Source: Maritimibacter fusiformis
Lineage (GTDB): Bacteria; Pseudomonadota; Alphaproteobacteria; Rhodobacterales; Rhodobacteraceae
Direction of reading: 5' to 3'
NCBI RefSeq assembly: GCF_008086115.1
Contig: NZ_VSIY01000006.1
Span: 1-64,000 of the forward strand
Length of the DNA stretch: 64,000 bases
Position numbers and translations under genes: made by a program. The notes beneath the pieces were generated by a model. That model saw only the letters and a program-made list of their open reading frames with translations, had not been told where the DNA came from and searched no databases. Below, in pieces: positions 43,378 through 53,596 of the stretch; within the stretch, counting starts at the first letter, position 1; every line of letters begins with the position of its first letter.

Positions 43378-43400
43378 TTGACAGAACGAATTTTCAATTC
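43378..43400 (+). promoter_or_regulatory. murQ promoter with candidate operator
   Basis: TTGACA (43378-43383) overlaps the start of a perfect dyad GAATT-TTC-AATTC (43388-43400), which would cover the spacer. This is a good position for repression by the divergent RpiR protein. A clear -10 element was not found. Confidence 0.45.
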
Positions 43401-43438
43401 CACTCTCCCCGCAGATCGATTCAGGAGGTCCCGGGGGG

Positions 43439-44377
43439 ATGACCGACGCCAAATCCATCGCCGATCTGCGCGGCCTCGTGTCCGAGGCGCGCAACCCGCG
43501 TTCGATGGATATCGACCTGATGCCGATCCCCGACCTCGTCGCGCTGATCAATGCCGAGGACAAGGGCGTGGCCCTGTCGGTCGAACGTGAACTGCCCCAG
43601 ATCGCCCGCGCCGTCGCCCGGATCGAGGCCGCGTTTCGCGCCGGCGGGCGGCTGATCTATATCGGGGCGGGCACCAGCGGGCGGCTCGGCGTGCTCGATG
43701 CCTCGGAATGCCCGCCGACCTTTTCGGTGTCGCCCGACATGGTGGTGGGGCTGATCGCGGGCGGCGATACCGCGCTGCGCCATGCGGTCGAGGGGGCCGA
43801 GGATGACCCGGTGCAGGGCGCCGACGACCTGCGCGGCATCGGGCTGACCGACCGCGACGTGGTGGTCGGCATCGCAGTCAGCGGCAAGACGCCCTATGTG
43901 CTGGGCGCGCTCGATTACGCGCGCCGGACCGGCGCGGACACTGTGGCGCTGACCTGCAATCCCGGCTCGGAAATGTCGCGCCGGGCCGATATCACCATCG
44001 CGCCGGTGGTCGGGCCGGAGGTTCTGACCGGCTCGACCCGGCTGAAATCGGGCACGGCGCAGAAAATGGTGCTGAACATGCTGTCGACGGCGGCGATGAT
44101 CCGCATCGGCAAGACCTATCAGAACCTGATGGTCGACCTGTCGATCTCGAACCAGAAGCTTACCACCCGCGCCATCGGCATCCTGTGCGAGACCACCGGC
44201 GTGTCCCCGCAGGAGGCCAAGCGACGGCTGGCCGAAAGCGGGCAGGACGTGAAGCTGGCGATCCTGATGACGCTGACCGGGCTTGACCGCGAGGCTTCGC
44301 AAGCCCGCCTCGATGCCGCGGGCGGCGTGTTGCGGCAGGCCATTGAAATGACGCGGGGCAGCTCCGCGCAACCGTGA
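43439..44377 (+). CDS. murQ: N-acetylmuramic acid 6-phosphate etherase
   Basis: A 312-residue MurQ, which cleaves the lactyl ether of MurNAc-6-P to give GlcNAc-6-P and lactate. The SIS domain motif [20 protein letters not shown] (about 71-90) and the catalytic-region [11 protein letters not shown] and [12 protein letters not shown] are as in the family. AGGAGG precedes the start. It is the first gene of a long rightward operon with the peptide transporter and anmK. Its substrate is produced by the AnmK encoded 7 kb downstream. Confidence 0.96.
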   Translation: MTDAKSIADLRGLVSEARNPRSMDIDLMPIPDLVALINAEDKGVALSVERELPQIARAVARIEAAFRAGGRLIYIGAGTSGRLGVLDASECPPTFSVSPDMVVGLIAGGDTALRHAVEGAEDDPVQGADDLRGIGLTDRDVVVGIAVSGKTPYVLGALDYARRTGADTVALTCNPGSEMSRRADITIAPVVGPEVLTGSTRLKSGTAQKMVLNMLSTAAMIRIGKTYQNLMVDLSISNQKLTTRAIGILCETTGVSPQEAKRRLAESGQDVKLAILMTLTGLDREASQARLDAAGGVLRQAIEMTRGSSAQP

Positions 44378-44427
44378 CCGGCCCGGCGGGCCGGTCGATC
44401 CACCTCGTCCAGAACTGGGAGTTCAAA

Positions 44428-45948
44428 ATGAAACGTCAAATGACCAAATCGCTTACCGTCGCGGGCGTAGCGCTTGCCCTCGGCGGCACCGCGCTGACCA
44501 CCCCGGCCTTTGCCGACACGCTCAAGGTGGCGTGGTCGCAGGACGCGACCGGGCTCGACCCGCACAAGCAGACCGCGTTTTCCTCGATCCGCTTTCTCGA
44601 ACTGATGTATGAGCCGCTGGTGCGGCTCGACGAGAACGCCGACATCGCGCCCGCCGTGGCGGCAAGCTGGTCGTTCAACGATGACGCGACCGAGTTGACC
44701 ATGATGCTCGACCCGAACGCGAAATTCCACAACGGCGCGGCTGTCACCGCGGCGGATGTGAAGGCCTCGTTCGAGCGTATCCTCGATGAGGCGACCAGTG
44801 CCGCGGCGCGCGCCAACTTCACCTCGATCGCCGCGATCGAGACGCCGGACGACGCCACCGTGGTGTTCAAGCTGTCCGAGCCGAACGTGCCGCTCCTGAC
44901 CGCGATGGCCTCGGTCAACGCGGCGGTGGTGCCGGCGGCGGAGATCGAGGCGGGCAATATCGGCAACTCGGTTGTCGGCTCCGGCCCGTTCGTGTTCGGC
45001 GCCTGGAACCCGAACTCGAACGCCACGCTCACTGCCAACCCCGACTGGGCGGGCGGCGATGTGGCGATCGACGGGCTGGATATCTCGGTGCTGCCGGACG
45101 AGACCGCGATCCTGGCCGCGCTGCGCTCAAAGCAGGTCGACTTCGCGCTGCTCAACGACCCGTTCGTCGCCTCGCTGGTGCCGGATGTGGCCGGGCTGGA
45201 ACTGGTGTCAAAGCCCGTGCTGTCCTACCACGTGCTGCAACTGAACCCGTCGCGCGGCGCGATGCAGGAGTTGGGCGTGCGCCAGGCGATTTCCTGTGCC
45301 GTCGACCGGCAGGACATCCTCGACACCGCGTTGCTGGGCGAGGGTGAAGTGACCGGCCCCCTGACAATGGCGGCCTACAAGACCCCCACGTCCGAACTGT
45401 TCTGCTACGAGCGTGATCTCGACAAGGCGCGGCAATTGCTGGCCGATGCGGGCTATGCCGACGGTTTCTCGGCCACGGTGATGGCCGCAACCGGCGAGCC
45501 GCCGACCGCCGCTGCCGAGGCGCAGGTGATCCAGTCGCAACTGGCCGAAGTGGGCATCGACCTCGACATCAAGATGATGGAGCTGAACGTCTATGTCGAC
45601 GCCTGGCTGGCGGGCGATTTCGACATGGCGGTGGCGCTGAACGGCGGCAAGCCCGACCCGTTCACCATGTACAACCGCTACTGGACCAAGGACGGCAACC
45701 TGCAGCACGTCGCCAATTACATCGACGACGAGCTTGATACGCTGATGAACCAGGGCCGCGAGGAAACCGACCCGGCCAAGCGCAAGGAGATCTTCGCCAA
45801 GTTCGAAAAGCACCTGGCCGAAGTGTCGCCCTGGGTCTGGCTCTACACCGGCTACAGCTATGCCGCGCAGCAGGAGTTCGTGGACGGGTTCATGGCCACG
45901 CCGACCGGTTCGCTGTTCGGCCTCAGCGCCGTGTCGCTGGCGAAGTAA
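44428..45948 (+). CDS. peptide-type ABC transporter substrate-binding protein
   Basis: A 506-residue periplasmic SBP_bac_5 (DppA/OppA) protein with signal peptide 1-28 (TKSLTVAGVALALGGTALTT, cut after AFA). Characteristic segments: LKVAWSQDATGLDPHKQTAF at the mature start, LMYEPLVRLDENADIAPAVA, VGSGPFVFGAWNP, and VRQAISCAVDRQDIL. It presents the substrate to the following permeases. Location between murQ and anmK suggests muropeptides or cell-wall peptides as ligands; this is inference. Confidence 0.92.
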   Translation: MKRQMTKSLTVAGVALALGGTALTTPAFADTLKVAWSQDATGLDPHKQTAFSSIRFLELMYEPLVRLDENADIAPAVAASWSFNDDATELTMMLDPNAKFHNGAAVTAADVKASFERILDEATSAAARANFTSIAAIETPDDATVVFKLSEPNVPLLTAMASVNAAVVPAAEIEAGNIGNSVVGSGPFVFGAWNPNSNATLTANPDWAGGDVAIDGLDISVLPDETAILAALRSKQVDFALLNDPFVASLVPDVAGLELVSKPVLSYHVLQLNPSRGAMQELGVRQAISCAVDRQDILDTALLGEGEVTGPLTMAAYKTPTSELFCYERDLDKARQLLADAGYADGFSATVMAATGEPPTAAAEAQVIQSQLAEVGIDLDIKMMELNVYVDAWLAGDFDMAVALNGGKPDPFTMYNRYWTKDGNLQHVANYIDDELDTLMNQGREETDPAKRKEIFAKFEKHLAEVSPWVWLYTGYSYAAQQEFVDGFMATPTGSLFGLSAVSLAK

Positions 45949-45969
45949 GCGCAAGGACGGAGACCCGGC

Positions 45970-46929
45970 ATGTCCTATCCCCTCAGACGCCTTCTGGTGT
46001 TTCCGCTGGTGATGCTGGGCGTGTCGGTCTTCGTCTTCATCGCGATAAGGCTGGTGCCGGGTGACGCGATCACCGCGATGCTCGGCACCGAGTCCGGCCT
46101 GCTCACCCCCGCCCAACGCGAGGCGCTGACGGCCTATTTCGGGCTGGACCAGAACTGGTTCGTGCAGTTCTGGCGCTGGCTAAGCCGGGTGTTGCAGGGC
46201 GACCTCGGCATTTCCACGACCTACGGCAAGCCGGTGATGACCATCATCCTCGAGCATTTCCCGCTGACGCTGGAACTGGCGGTGCTGTCGATGCTGATCG
46301 CCATCGGGATCGGTCTGCCCGCCGGCATCTTTGCCGCCACCCGCAAGGACAAGCCGTCCGACATGGCGGTGCGGGTGATCGCGATGGTGGGGCAATCGAC
46401 GCCGGGGTTCGTGGTCGGGCTGCTCCTGATTTTCGTGCTCTCGGTGGGCTTTGGCGTGCTGCCGCAGATGGGCACCTTCGTGCCGCTGACCGAGGGTATT
46501 TCGCGCAACCTGGCCCAGATGATCCTGCCCGCGCTGACGCTGGGCACGGCCTTTGCCGCCGCCGTGATCCGCATTTCACGCTCGGCGATGCTGGACATAT
46601 TGCGCGAGGATTTCGTGCGCACCGCGCGCTCCAAGGGGTTGTCGCGCCGCCGGGTGATCTGGCGCCATGCGCTGCCGAATGCGCTGATCCCGGTGGTGAC
46701 GCTGTCGGGGGTCGAGTTCGGTTATCTGTTGGGCGGGGCGGTTCTGGTCGAGCAGATTTTCGCGCTGCCGGGGCTGGGCCGGGTGGTGCTGGATGCGATC
46801 CAGCAACGTGATTACGCGCTGGTGCAAGGCTCGGTCCTGTTCATCGCCTTCAACTTCATGGTGGTCAATCTGCTGGTCGATCTGGCCTATGCAGCCCTTG
46901 ATCCGCGTATCCGGTTCGAGACGAAATGA
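45970..46929 (+). CDS. ABC transporter permease, DppB/OppB type
   Basis: A 319-residue inner-membrane permease with six helices. It has the DppB-type start (LLVFPLVMLGVSVFVFIAIR, then LVPGDAITAML) and the EAA coupling loop around 220 (VRTARSKGLSRRRVIWRHAL then PNALIPVV). It overlaps the next permease gene by 4 bp (ATGA). Forms the membrane channel with the DppC-type subunit. Confidence 0.94.
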   Translation: MSYPLRRLLVFPLVMLGVSVFVFIAIRLVPGDAITAMLGTESGLLTPAQREALTAYFGLDQNWFVQFWRWLSRVLQGDLGISTTYGKPVMTIILEHFPLTLELAVLSMLIAIGIGLPAGIFAATRKDKPSDMAVRVIAMVGQSTPGFVVGLLLIFVLSVGFGVLPQMGTFVPLTEGISRNLAQMILPALTLGTAFAAAVIRISRSAMLDILREDFVRTARSKGLSRRRVIWRHALPNALIPVVTLSGVEFGYLLGGAVLVEQIFALPGLGRVVLDAIQQRDYALVQGSVLFIAFNFMVVNLLVDLAYAALDPRIRFETK

Positions 46930-47768
46930 TGGAGTTTTTGCGTGACATCGCGCGCCATCCGTCGGGGCGGATCGGGCTGATCATCGTGGTGGCATTCGTG
47001 CTTGCGGGCGCACTGGGTGAGGCCGGGGTGACACCTTACGGGCCGCTTGTGCAGGACCGCATCGCGCGCCTTCAGGCCCCGAGCGCGGCGCATTGGTTCG
47101 GCACCGACCTGTTTGGCCGCGACGTGCTCAGCCGGTTGATGGTGGGCATCTCGCAAAGCTTCATCGTCTCGTTTTCCTCGGTCGGGGTGGCGAGCGCTGC
47201 GGGCACGCTTCTGGGCCTTTCGGCGGCCTGGTATGGCGGGCTGTGGGACGGCATCGTGATGCGTTTCATGGATGTGCTGCTGGCCTTTCCCGCGATCCTT
47301 CTGGCGCTTTTGATCATCGCCATCTTCGGGCCGAGCGGCTGGACCTCGATCCTGGCCATCGCCATCGTCTACACGCCGATCTTCACCCGCGTGGTGCGCG
47401 GCCCGGCGCTGTCATTGAAGCACCGCGATTTCGTCGATGCCGCGCGCACCTTCGGCAGTTCGCGCCGCTATATCATGTCGCGCCACCTGGCCCTGAACCT
47501 GGTCGCGCCCCTGACGGTGCAGATCACGCTGGCGCTGGCCTGGGCGCTGGTGACCGAGGCGGGGCTGAGCTTTCTCGGCCTCGGCACCCAGCCGCCCAAC
47601 GCATCATTGGGACTGATGCTGTCGGATGCGCGCAACCTGATGGAAATGGCGCCGTGGCTTTTGCTGGTGCCCGCCATCGCGCTGATGCTGGCGGTGCTGG
47701 GCTTCAACCTGCTGGGCGACGCGCTGCGCGACATCCTCGACCCCAAGACGCGGAGGGCGCTGGCATGA
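46926..47768 (+). CDS. ABC transporter permease, DppC/OppC type
   Basis: A 280-residue permease with an N-terminal helix (GRIGLIIVVAFVLAGALGEA), the HWFGTDLFGRDVLSRLMVG motif typical of DppC, and the EAA loop near 175 (FVDAARTFGSSRRYIMSRHL). It overlaps genes on both sides by 4 bp. Second channel subunit of the same transporter. Confidence 0.94.
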   Translation: MMEFLRDIARHPSGRIGLIIVVAFVLAGALGEAGVTPYGPLVQDRIARLQAPSAAHWFGTDLFGRDVLSRLMVGISQSFIVSFSSVGVASAAGTLLGLSAAWYGGLWDGIVMRFMDVLLAFPAILLALLIIAIFGPSGWTSILAIAIVYTPIFTRVVRGPALSLKHRDFVDAARTFGSSRRYIMSRHLALNLVAPLTVQITLALAWALVTEAGLSFLGLGTQPPNASLGLMLSDARNLMEMAPWLLLVPAIALMLAVLGFNLLGDALRDILDPKTRRALA

Positions 47769-49495
47769 CCGGGCTTTTGTCCGTGCGTGACCTGCGGGTC
47801 GGTTTCGGCGCGCATCCCGAGGACAACGAGGTTGTCCACGGCGTCAGCTTCGATCTTGGCCCCGGCGAGACGCTGGCGATCGTGGGCGAAAGCGGCTCGG
47901 GCAAGTCGGTGACCGCGATGGCGATCAACCGGCTGGTCGATTTCGGCGGCGGCAGGATCACCGGCGGGCAGATCGAGTTCGCCGCCGGCGACGGCAGCGT
48001 GTCGGACCTGGCGCGCGCCGAGGAGAACATGCTCGAAACCATCCGGGGCCGCGAGATCGGGATGATCTTTCAGGAGCCGATGACTTCGCTCAACCCGGTC
48101 CTGACGGTCGGCACCCAGATCGAGGAGGTGTTTCGCCTGCAACACGGCATGACGCGGGCCGATGCCCGCATTGCCGCGCGCGAGGCGTTGGAGCGGGTGC
48201 GCATCCCCGATGCCGCGCGCCGGCTGACCTATGCGCCGCACCAGTTGTCGGGCGGCATGCTGCAACGGGTGATGATCGCCATCGCGCTGGCGGGCAACCC
48301 GCGCCTGTTGATCGCGGACGAGCCGACCACGGCGCTGGACGTGACCATCCAGGCGCAGATCCTCGGCCTCCTGGCCGAGTTGAAGCGCGACACCGACACC
48401 GGCATGATCTTCATCACCCATGACATCGGGCTGGTCGCGGGCTTTGCCGACCGGGTGATGGTGATGCAGGAGGGGCGCGTGGTGGAACAGGGGCCGCTCG
48501 ACAGGGTGCTGGATGCGCCGGAGCATCCCTATACCCGGCATCTCTTGGAGGCGGTGCCGCATTTCTCGGACGGCAAATCCGCCCGGCGCGACGGGGCGCG
48601 GGGCGGCGGGGCGCGGACGGCGCTGGATGTCGAGGGGCTGAGCGTGCGGTTCCCGGTGCGCTCGGGGCTCTTGAAACGCCACAGCGGCAATGTGCATGCC
48701 GTCGAGGGGGTGAGCTTCGACCTGATGCGCGGCGAGACGCTGGGGATCGTGGGCGAAAGCGGCTCGGGCAAATCGACCACGGCGCGGGCCATCCTCGGGC
48801 TGGAAACCCCGGCGCGGGGCCGGATCGAGACTGGTGACGCGGGCGAGGCCGGGCGGCCGGTGCAGATGGTGTTCCAGAACCCCAACGCATCGCTGAACCC
48901 GCGCCTGACTGTCGAGCAGATACTGGCCGAGCCTTACATCGCGGTGGGCCGCCGGATCGACGCCGATGCGCGGGCGCGCATGGCCGGGCTGCTGGAGCGG
49001 GTCGAGTTGCCCCAGGGCAGCCTCGCGCGCTATCCGCACGAGTTCTCCGGCGGCCAGCGCCAGCGGTTGTGCATCGCCCGCGCGCTGATGCTGAACCCGT
49101 CCGTGCTGGTGCTGGACGAGGCGGTTTCGGCGCTGGATGTCTCGGTGCAGGCGCGGGTGCTCGACCTGCTGGTCGATCTGCAAAAGGAGTTTCACCTCGC
49201 CTACCTGTTCGTGACGCATGACATGGCGGTGGTCGAGCGCATCGCGCACCGCATCGCCGTGGTCTTTGCCGGGCAGATCGTCGAGATCGGGCCGACCGCC
49301 GAGGTGCTGGCCAACCCGCGCCACAGCTACACCCGCCAACTGATCGCCGCTGTCCCGAGCCTTGAGCGGCGCCATTCCGCCTTTTCGGTCGATACCAGCG
49401 CCATCCCCTCGCTGGTGCGCCCGGTCGGGTGGGAGCCTGCGCCGGTGCCCTGGGCCGAGGCGGGCGCCGATCACCGGTTCCGGGCCGAGGGCTGA
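47765..49495 (+). CDS. fused double ABC ATPase of the peptide transporter
   Basis: A 576-residue protein containing two complete ABC ATPase domains (DppD-DppF fusion). Domain 1: Walker [11 protein letters not shown] (about 41-50), Q-loop [12 protein letters not shown], signature LSGGMLQRV, Walker [13 protein letters not shown]. Domain 2: Walker [12 protein letters not shown]-loop [12 protein letters not shown], signature FSGGQRQRL, Walker [13 protein letters not shown]; the last differs from the usual DEPT/S form (A-V). The oligopeptide C-terminal region ([27 protein letters not shown]) follows each domain. Confidence 0.95.
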   Translation: MTGLLSVRDLRVGFGAHPEDNEVVHGVSFDLGPGETLAIVGESGSGKSVTAMAINRLVDFGGGRITGGQIEFAAGDGSVSDLARAEENMLETIRGREIGMIFQEPMTSLNPVLTVGTQIEEVFRLQHGMTRADARIAAREALERVRIPDAARRLTYAPHQLSGGMLQRVMIAIALAGNPRLLIADEPTTALDVTIQAQILGLLAELKRDTDTGMIFITHDIGLVAGFADRVMVMQEGRVVEQGPLDRVLDAPEHPYTRHLLEAVPHFSDGKSARRDGARGGGARTALDVEGLSVRFPVRSGLLKRHSGNVHAVEGVSFDLMRGETLGIVGESGSGKSTTARAILGLETPARGRIETGDAGEAGRPVQMVFQNPNASLNPRLTVEQILAEPYIAVGRRIDADARARMAGLLERVELPQGSLARYPHEFSGGQRQRLCIARALMLNPSVLVLDEAVSALDVSVQARVLDLLVDLQKEFHLAYLFVTHDMAVVERIAHRIAVVFAGQIVEIGPTAEVLANPRHSYTRQLIAAVPSLERRHSAFSVDTSAIPSLVRPVGWEPAPVPWAEAGADHRFRAEG

Positions 49496-49498
49496 GCG

Positions 49499-50500
49499 AT
49501 GCAGGCACGGTTCGAGGCGGCATTCGCGCATCTGTCCCGGTCGGTCAAAGCCGGGCGCATTCCGGGCGGCGTGCTGGGGCTGGTCACCGGCGACGGTGCC
49601 CGGCAGGTGCGCGCCGTGGGGCGGGCGCAGATCGTGCCGGTGGTCCGGGACATGCACGAGGATACCTGGTTCGACCTCGCCTCGCTGACCAAGGTGATCT
49701 TCACCACCGAGCGCATCATGGCCCATGCTGCCGCCGGGCGGCTCGATCTTGACGCGCCACTGACCACCATCCTGCCCGACCTGCGCCAATACGACATGAC
49801 GGCCTGGGAGAGGCAGGTGACCTTCCGCGACTGCCTTGGCCACCGCACGCCGTTTCCGGCGGTCGAGCCGATCTATACCTATGGCGCCGACCCAGAGTTG
49901 CTGCGCGCCTTCGTGCTGCAACGCGAATGGCGGCGGGGCCCGCCGGTCTATTCCGACATCAACTTCATCCTCCTGGGCATCGCGCTGGAGCGGATCGAGG
50001 GGCGGCGGCTGCGCGACATGGAGCCGGGGCCGGGCTTCAGCTTTGCCCCGCCGCCCGGCGATTGTGCCGCCACCGAGGATTGCACTTGGCGGGGCCGGGT
50101 GATGTTGGGCGAGGTGCATGACGACAATTGCTATGCCCTGCACGGCGCGGGCCATGCGGGGCTCTTCGGCACCGCCGGATCAGTGCTCGATTTCGCCGCC
50201 GGGCTGCTTGCGCAGGACGCGGCGGGCGAGGCGCATCCGCGCCTGCTGCGACGAGAGTTGCGCGAGGCGCGGGGGCATGGCTGGGAACTGCCGCATCCGG
50301 GCTGGTCGGGTGGCGACGCCTGTTCGCCCGAGACCATCGGGCATACCGGCTTTACCGGCACCGGCCTCTGGATCGACTTCGCCGCCGGTCACGCCTGGAC
50401 GCTTCTGACCAATCGCATACATCCCAGCCGCCACACCGACAGCGGCATCGCCGGGCTGCGCCAGGCGGTCGGGGGGGCAATCTACGGAAAGGACGAATGA
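49499..50500 (+). CDS. serine hydrolase, beta-lactamase (S12) family
   Basis: A 333-residue penicillin-binding-like serine hydrolase without a signal peptide, so probably cytoplasmic. The active-site SxxK is SLTK in [13 protein letters not shown] (about 59-71), and the second motif is YSDINF near 150. The C-terminal region has [13 protein letters not shown], equivalent to the KTG box (HTG). It starts 4 bp after the ATPase stop and precedes anmK by 1 bp. A role in trimming imported cell-wall peptides is plausible but inferred. Confidence 0.88.
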   Translation: MQARFEAAFAHLSRSVKAGRIPGGVLGLVTGDGARQVRAVGRAQIVPVVRDMHEDTWFDLASLTKVIFTTERIMAHAAAGRLDLDAPLTTILPDLRQYDMTAWERQVTFRDCLGHRTPFPAVEPIYTYGADPELLRAFVLQREWRRGPPVYSDINFILLGIALERIEGRRLRDMEPGPGFSFAPPPGDCAATEDCTWRGRVMLGEVHDDNCYALHGAGHAGLFGTAGSVLDFAAGLLAQDAAGEAHPRLLRRELREARGHGWELPHPGWSGGDACSPETIGHTGFTGTGLWIDFAAGHAWTLLTNRIHPSRHTDSGIAGLRQAVGGAIYGKDE

Positions 50501-50501
50501 C

Positions 50502-51623
50502 ATGGAGCCTCAGTGGGCGGTCGGATTGATGACCGGAACGGTGCTGGACGGCCATATCGACGTGGCCCTGATCCGCACCGATGGCGAGCGGGTGGCGGAG
50601 TTCGGGCCATATGAGCTTGTCGCCTACCCGGACGAGATCAACGCGATGCTGGAACAGGCACTGGCGCAGGCGCTGGACTGGGGCTTTGCCGGGCCGGACC
50701 CGGAGGTTTTCGCCCGCGCAGAACGGGTGCTGACGCTGGCGCAGGCCGACGCCGTGCGCCGGGTGGTCGAGGGGGCCGGAATGGGCCTTGGCCAGATCGC
50801 CGCCGTGGGCTTTCACGGCCAGACGGTGCTGCACCGTGCGCCGGTGCCGGGGCGGATCGGAGAGACACGTCAACTGGGCGACGGGGCGCTGATGGCCGAG
50901 ATGCTGGGCTGCGACGTGGTCTATGATTTCCGCTCGGCCGACATGGCGGCGGGCGGGCAGGGCGCGCCGCTGTCGGCGGGCTATCATGCCGCCCTTCTGG
51001 AAGGGATCGGCGCACCCAAGGGCACGGCGGTTCTGAACCTTGGCGGCGTCGCCAACGTCACCTGGCGCGGCGCGGACGGGGCGATTGCCGCCTTCGACAC
51101 CGGCCCGGCCAACGCGCCGATCAACGATTTCATCAAGTCGCGCGGGTTGGGCGCGATGGACCGTGACGGGGCTTTGGCGCTGCAAGGCAAGGTGGACGAG
51201 GCGCGGCTGTTACAGCGGCTTGACCATGCCTATCTGGCGCAGCCCTATCCGAAATCGCTCGATCGGTTCGATTTCGGTTTCGACTGGGTCGAGGGGTTGT
51301 CGGACGCGGACGGGGCGGCGACGCTGACCGCGTTCTCGGCGGCGGCGGTGGGCAAGGCGCTGGACCTGTTGCCGGAGCGCCCGACGCGCCTGATCGTCTG
51401 CGGCGGCGGGCGGCGCAATCCGGCGCTGATGGCGGCGCTTGGCGCGCGCGCCGGGATCGAGGCGGTGCCGGCGGAGGCCGTCGGCTGGCGCGGCGATGCG
51501 ATCGAGGCGGAGTGTTTCGCCTTTCTCGCGCTGCGCAGCCTGCGCGGCCTGCCATTGAGCTTTCCCACCACCACGGGCGTTCCCGAGCCGATGACGGGCG
51601 GACGCATCGCGCGGGGGCGTTGA
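50502..51623 (+). CDS. anmK: anhydro-N-acetylmuramic acid kinase
   Basis: A 373-residue AnmK that phosphorylates 1,6-anhydro-MurNAc with ring opening to MurNAc-6-P, the MurQ substrate. Motifs: [16 protein letters not shown] (usual GLMSGTSLDG, here with T and V replacements), [37 protein letters not shown] and the [12 protein letters not shown] segment. Its stop overlaps the next ATG (TGATG). Together with murQ it completes conversion of anhydro-MurNAc to GlcNAc-6-P. Confidence 0.95.
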   Translation: MEPQWAVGLMTGTVLDGHIDVALIRTDGERVAEFGPYELVAYPDEINAMLEQALAQALDWGFAGPDPEVFARAERVLTLAQADAVRRVVEGAGMGLGQIAAVGFHGQTVLHRAPVPGRIGETRQLGDGALMAEMLGCDVVYDFRSADMAAGGQGAPLSAGYHAALLEGIGAPKGTAVLNLGGVANVTWRGADGAIAAFDTGPANAPINDFIKSRGLGAMDRDGALALQGKVDEARLLQRLDHAYLAQPYPKSLDRFDFGFDWVEGLSDADGAATLTAFSAAAVGKALDLLPERPTRLIVCGGGRRNPALMAALGARAGIEAVPAEAVGWRGDAIEAECFAFLALRSLRGLPLSFPTTTGVPEPMTGGRIARGR

Positions 51624-52036
51624 TGAGCCTGTCGTTTCGCATCACCGACACGCCGGGGGCCGAGGTCGAGGCAATCGGCCAGGCGCTTGCGGCCTTCAAT
51701 GCCGCCGATGTCGGGCCGTCGGAGCGCCGTCCGTTGGCGGTTATCGCCGAGGAGGATGTGCTGGTGGCCGGGCTGTCGGGCAGCACGTCCTGGGGGTGGC
51801 TCTATGTCCAGTGGCTCTGGGTCGACGAGGCGCGGCGCGGCGAGGGGCTTGCGGGAACGATGCTGGAGCGGGCCGAGGCCGAGGCGCGGGCGCGCGGTTG
51901 CAAGGGCGCGAATATCGACTGCTTCAACCCGGTCGCGCGCCGGACCTATGAACGTCAGGGCTATGTGGTGTTCGGCGAGATCCCGGATTTTGTCGCCGGA
52001 CGCTCGCGCTGGTTCCTGTCGAAACGCTGGGGCTAG
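51623..52036 (+). CDS. GNAT family N-acetyltransferase
   Basis: A 137-residue acetyltransferase, last gene of the peptidoglycan-recovery operon, overlapping the anmK stop. The acetyl-CoA binding pattern is clear: WLYVQWLWVDEARRGEGLAG (about 53-72), then RARGCKGANIDCFNPVARRT and YERQGYVVFGEIPDF. The short size is usual for this GNAT subgroup. It may modify amino sugars or amino acids from the recovery pathway, but the substrate is not evident. Confidence 0.85.
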   Translation: MSLSFRITDTPGAEVEAIGQALAAFNAADVGPSERRPLAVIAEEDVLVAGLSGSTSWGWLYVQWLWVDEARRGEGLAGTMLERAEAEARARGCKGANIDCFNPVARRTYERQGYVVFGEIPDFVAGRSRWFLSKRWG

Positions 52037-52545
52037 GTCCTGAGGCCGGTTTCCTCGAGCAGGCCAAGCCTCTTGGCCTCGTAGTAGTAACCGCGGGCAT
52101 ACCACATCACCGCCTCGTCGCGGTTGCCGCCCGAGACCAGCCAGGCGCCGCGCAGGTATTTCACCGCGTATTGAAGGTTGGTGTCGGCATCGAGCAAGCC
52201 CTCGGGCGCGCCGCGATAGCCCATGGTGCGGGCGGTCTGCGGCAGGATCTGCATCAGCCCGTAATAGGGCCCGTTGCGCGCGCCGGGCCGGTGGCTGGAT
52301 TCGCGCACGATCTGGCGATGCACAAGGTCGCGTGGCACGCCGTAGTGATCGGCCCACTTGTTGATCAGCACGCGCAGTTCCGGCGTCTCGTTGGGATAGA
52401 GCGCAGGCTCGCCCGGTTGGAGTGCGGCGGACCGCTCCGGCCCGCCGAGGTCGCCCATGGTGCTGACCACGTTCTTGACCTGCGCACAGGCGGACAGCCC
52501 GACAATCGCAATGGTGGCGACGGCGGCGCGCGTGAATGCTGTCAT
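52033..52545 (-). CDS. lytic transglycosylase, SLT lipoprotein
   Basis: A 170-residue outer-membrane-type lipoprotein starting MTAFTRAAVATIAIVGLSAC (lipobox LSAC, C20) after GAGGAAAG. The SLT domain is near 75-165: IVRESSHRPGARNGPYYGLM has the catalytic Glu (E in VRESS) and GLMQILPQTARTMGYRG the second motif, then LQYAVKYLRGAWL. It cleaves peptidoglycan to produce 1,6-anhydro-muropeptides, the very product the convergent anmK/murQ operon could recycle. The ends of the two units overlap by 4 bp (52033-52036). Confidence 0.9.
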   Translation of the reverse strand: MTAFTRAAVATIAIVGLSACAQVKNVVSTMGDLGGPERSAALQPGEPALYPNETPELRVLINKWADHYGVPRDLVHRQIVRESSHRPGARNGPYYGLMQILPQTARTMGYRGAPEGLLDADTNLQYAVKYLRGAWLVSGGNRDEAVMWYARGYYYEAKRLGLLEETGLRT

Positions 52546-52660
52546 GGATCTTTCCTCATTGTCCCGGGCGACACTCTGCGCCGATTTCACCGACCTGTGA
52601 AGCGCCCAAAGGAAGCCTCGGCAATCCGCCGCCGATCGGGCACGGCCGGCGGCCGACATG

Positions 52661-52689
52661 AAAAAGCCGCGCGAGTTGTCCCGCGCGGC
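52661..52689 (-). terminator. terminator of the rpsF-rpsR-rplI operon
   Basis: On the minus strand GCCGCGCG pairs with CGCGCGGC (8-bp stem, 8-nt loop), followed by TTTTT; located 28 bp after the rplI stop. Confidence 0.85.
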
Positions 52690-52716
52690 GCTGTGTTCCG
52701 GTCGATGGAGCCAGGC

Positions 52717-53340
52717 TTACGCCTTGTCCTCGGAGGCTTCTTCTTCCTCGGCCACGGCTTCGGCCAGGTCCTCGTCTTCCGAGGTGGCGGCGCCGATGTC
52801 GTCGAACAGTTCCGCGATCTCGAAATCGGCCGCGGCCTCTTCCTCGGCGGCAAGTTCCTGGATCGACTTGCCCGACGCCTGCAACTCGGCCTCTTCGGGC
52901 GAGCGGGCGACGTTCAGGTGAACCTTGGCCACGACCTCGGGGTGCAGGTGCACCTCGATCTCGTGCAGGCCCAGGGTCTTGATCGGCTGGCGGATCAGCA
53001 CCTGTTTGCGCTCGATGGTGAAGCCTTCTTCGGTGGCCACGTTCGAGGCGTCACGGGTGGTGACCGAGCCATAGAGGTTGCCGCCGTCCGACGCGGCGCG
53101 GATCACGACGAACTGCTGCCCGTCGAGCCGCTGCGCCATCGCCTCGGCTTCCTTGCGGGTTTCGAGGTTGTTGGCCTCGAGTTGCGCCTTCTGGCTTTCG
53201 AACTGGGCGATGTTCGCCTTCGAGGCGGTCAGCGCCTTGCCCTGCGGCAACAGGAAGTTGCGCGCATAGCCGGACTTGACGTCCACGACATCGCCCATCT
53301 GGCCCAGCTTGGCCACGCGTTCAAGTAGGATGACTTGCAT
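52717..53340 (-). CDS. rplI: 50S ribosomal protein L9
   Basis: A 207-residue L9. The N-terminal domain [20 protein letters not shown] with [13 protein letters not shown] is diagnostic, followed by the long helix and the C-terminal domain ([20 protein letters not shown], then [15 protein letters not shown]). The extra acidic C-terminal tail (about 160-207, rich in E/D/A) is common in alphaproteobacterial L9. Third gene of the rpsF-rpsR-rplI operon, 10 bp after rpsR. Confidence 0.97.
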   Translation of the reverse strand: MQVILLERVAKLGQMGDVVDVKSGYARNFLLPQGKALTASKANIAQFESQKAQLEANNLETRKEAEAMAQRLDGQQFVVIRAASDGGNLYGSVTTRDASNVATEEGFTIERKQVLIRQPIKTLGLHEIEVHLHPEVVAKVHLNVARSPEEAELQASGKSIQELAAEEEAAADFEIAELFDDIGAATSEDEDLAEAVAEEEEASEDKA

Positions 53341-53350
53341 GATGCTCTCC

Positions 53351-53578
53351 TTACTTCACGGCATAGGGCAGCAGCGCGAGGAACCGGGCGCGCTTGATCG
53401 CACGGGCCAGTTCACGCTGCTTCTTGGACGACACCGCGGTGATGCGCGACGGCACGATCTTGCCGCGCTCGGAAATGTAGCGCTGCAGCAGCCGGGTGTC
53501 CTTGTAGTCGATCTTCGGCGCATCGTCGCCGGAGAACGGGCAGACCTTGCGGCGGCGGAAAAACGGTTTTGCGGCCAT
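53351..53578 (-). CDS. rpsR: 30S ribosomal protein S18
   Basis: A 75-residue S18, with the typical N-terminus [20 protein letters not shown] and the conserved [20 protein letters not shown] and [20 protein letters not shown] segments. It binds S6 on the platform of the small subunit; rpsF lies 18 bp upstream. Confidence 0.97.
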   Translation of the reverse strand: MAAKPFFRRRKVCPFSGDDAPKIDYKDTRLLQRYISERGKIVPSRITAVSSKKQRELARAIKRARFLALLPYAVK

Positions 53579-53596
53579 GTTCTGATCCTCTCTCGT

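Noticed and set aside
47468..50155. 895-codon minus-strand frame across the ABC transporter genes
   Set aside because: It spans three genes with intact catalytic motifs on the plus strand and has shadow composition.
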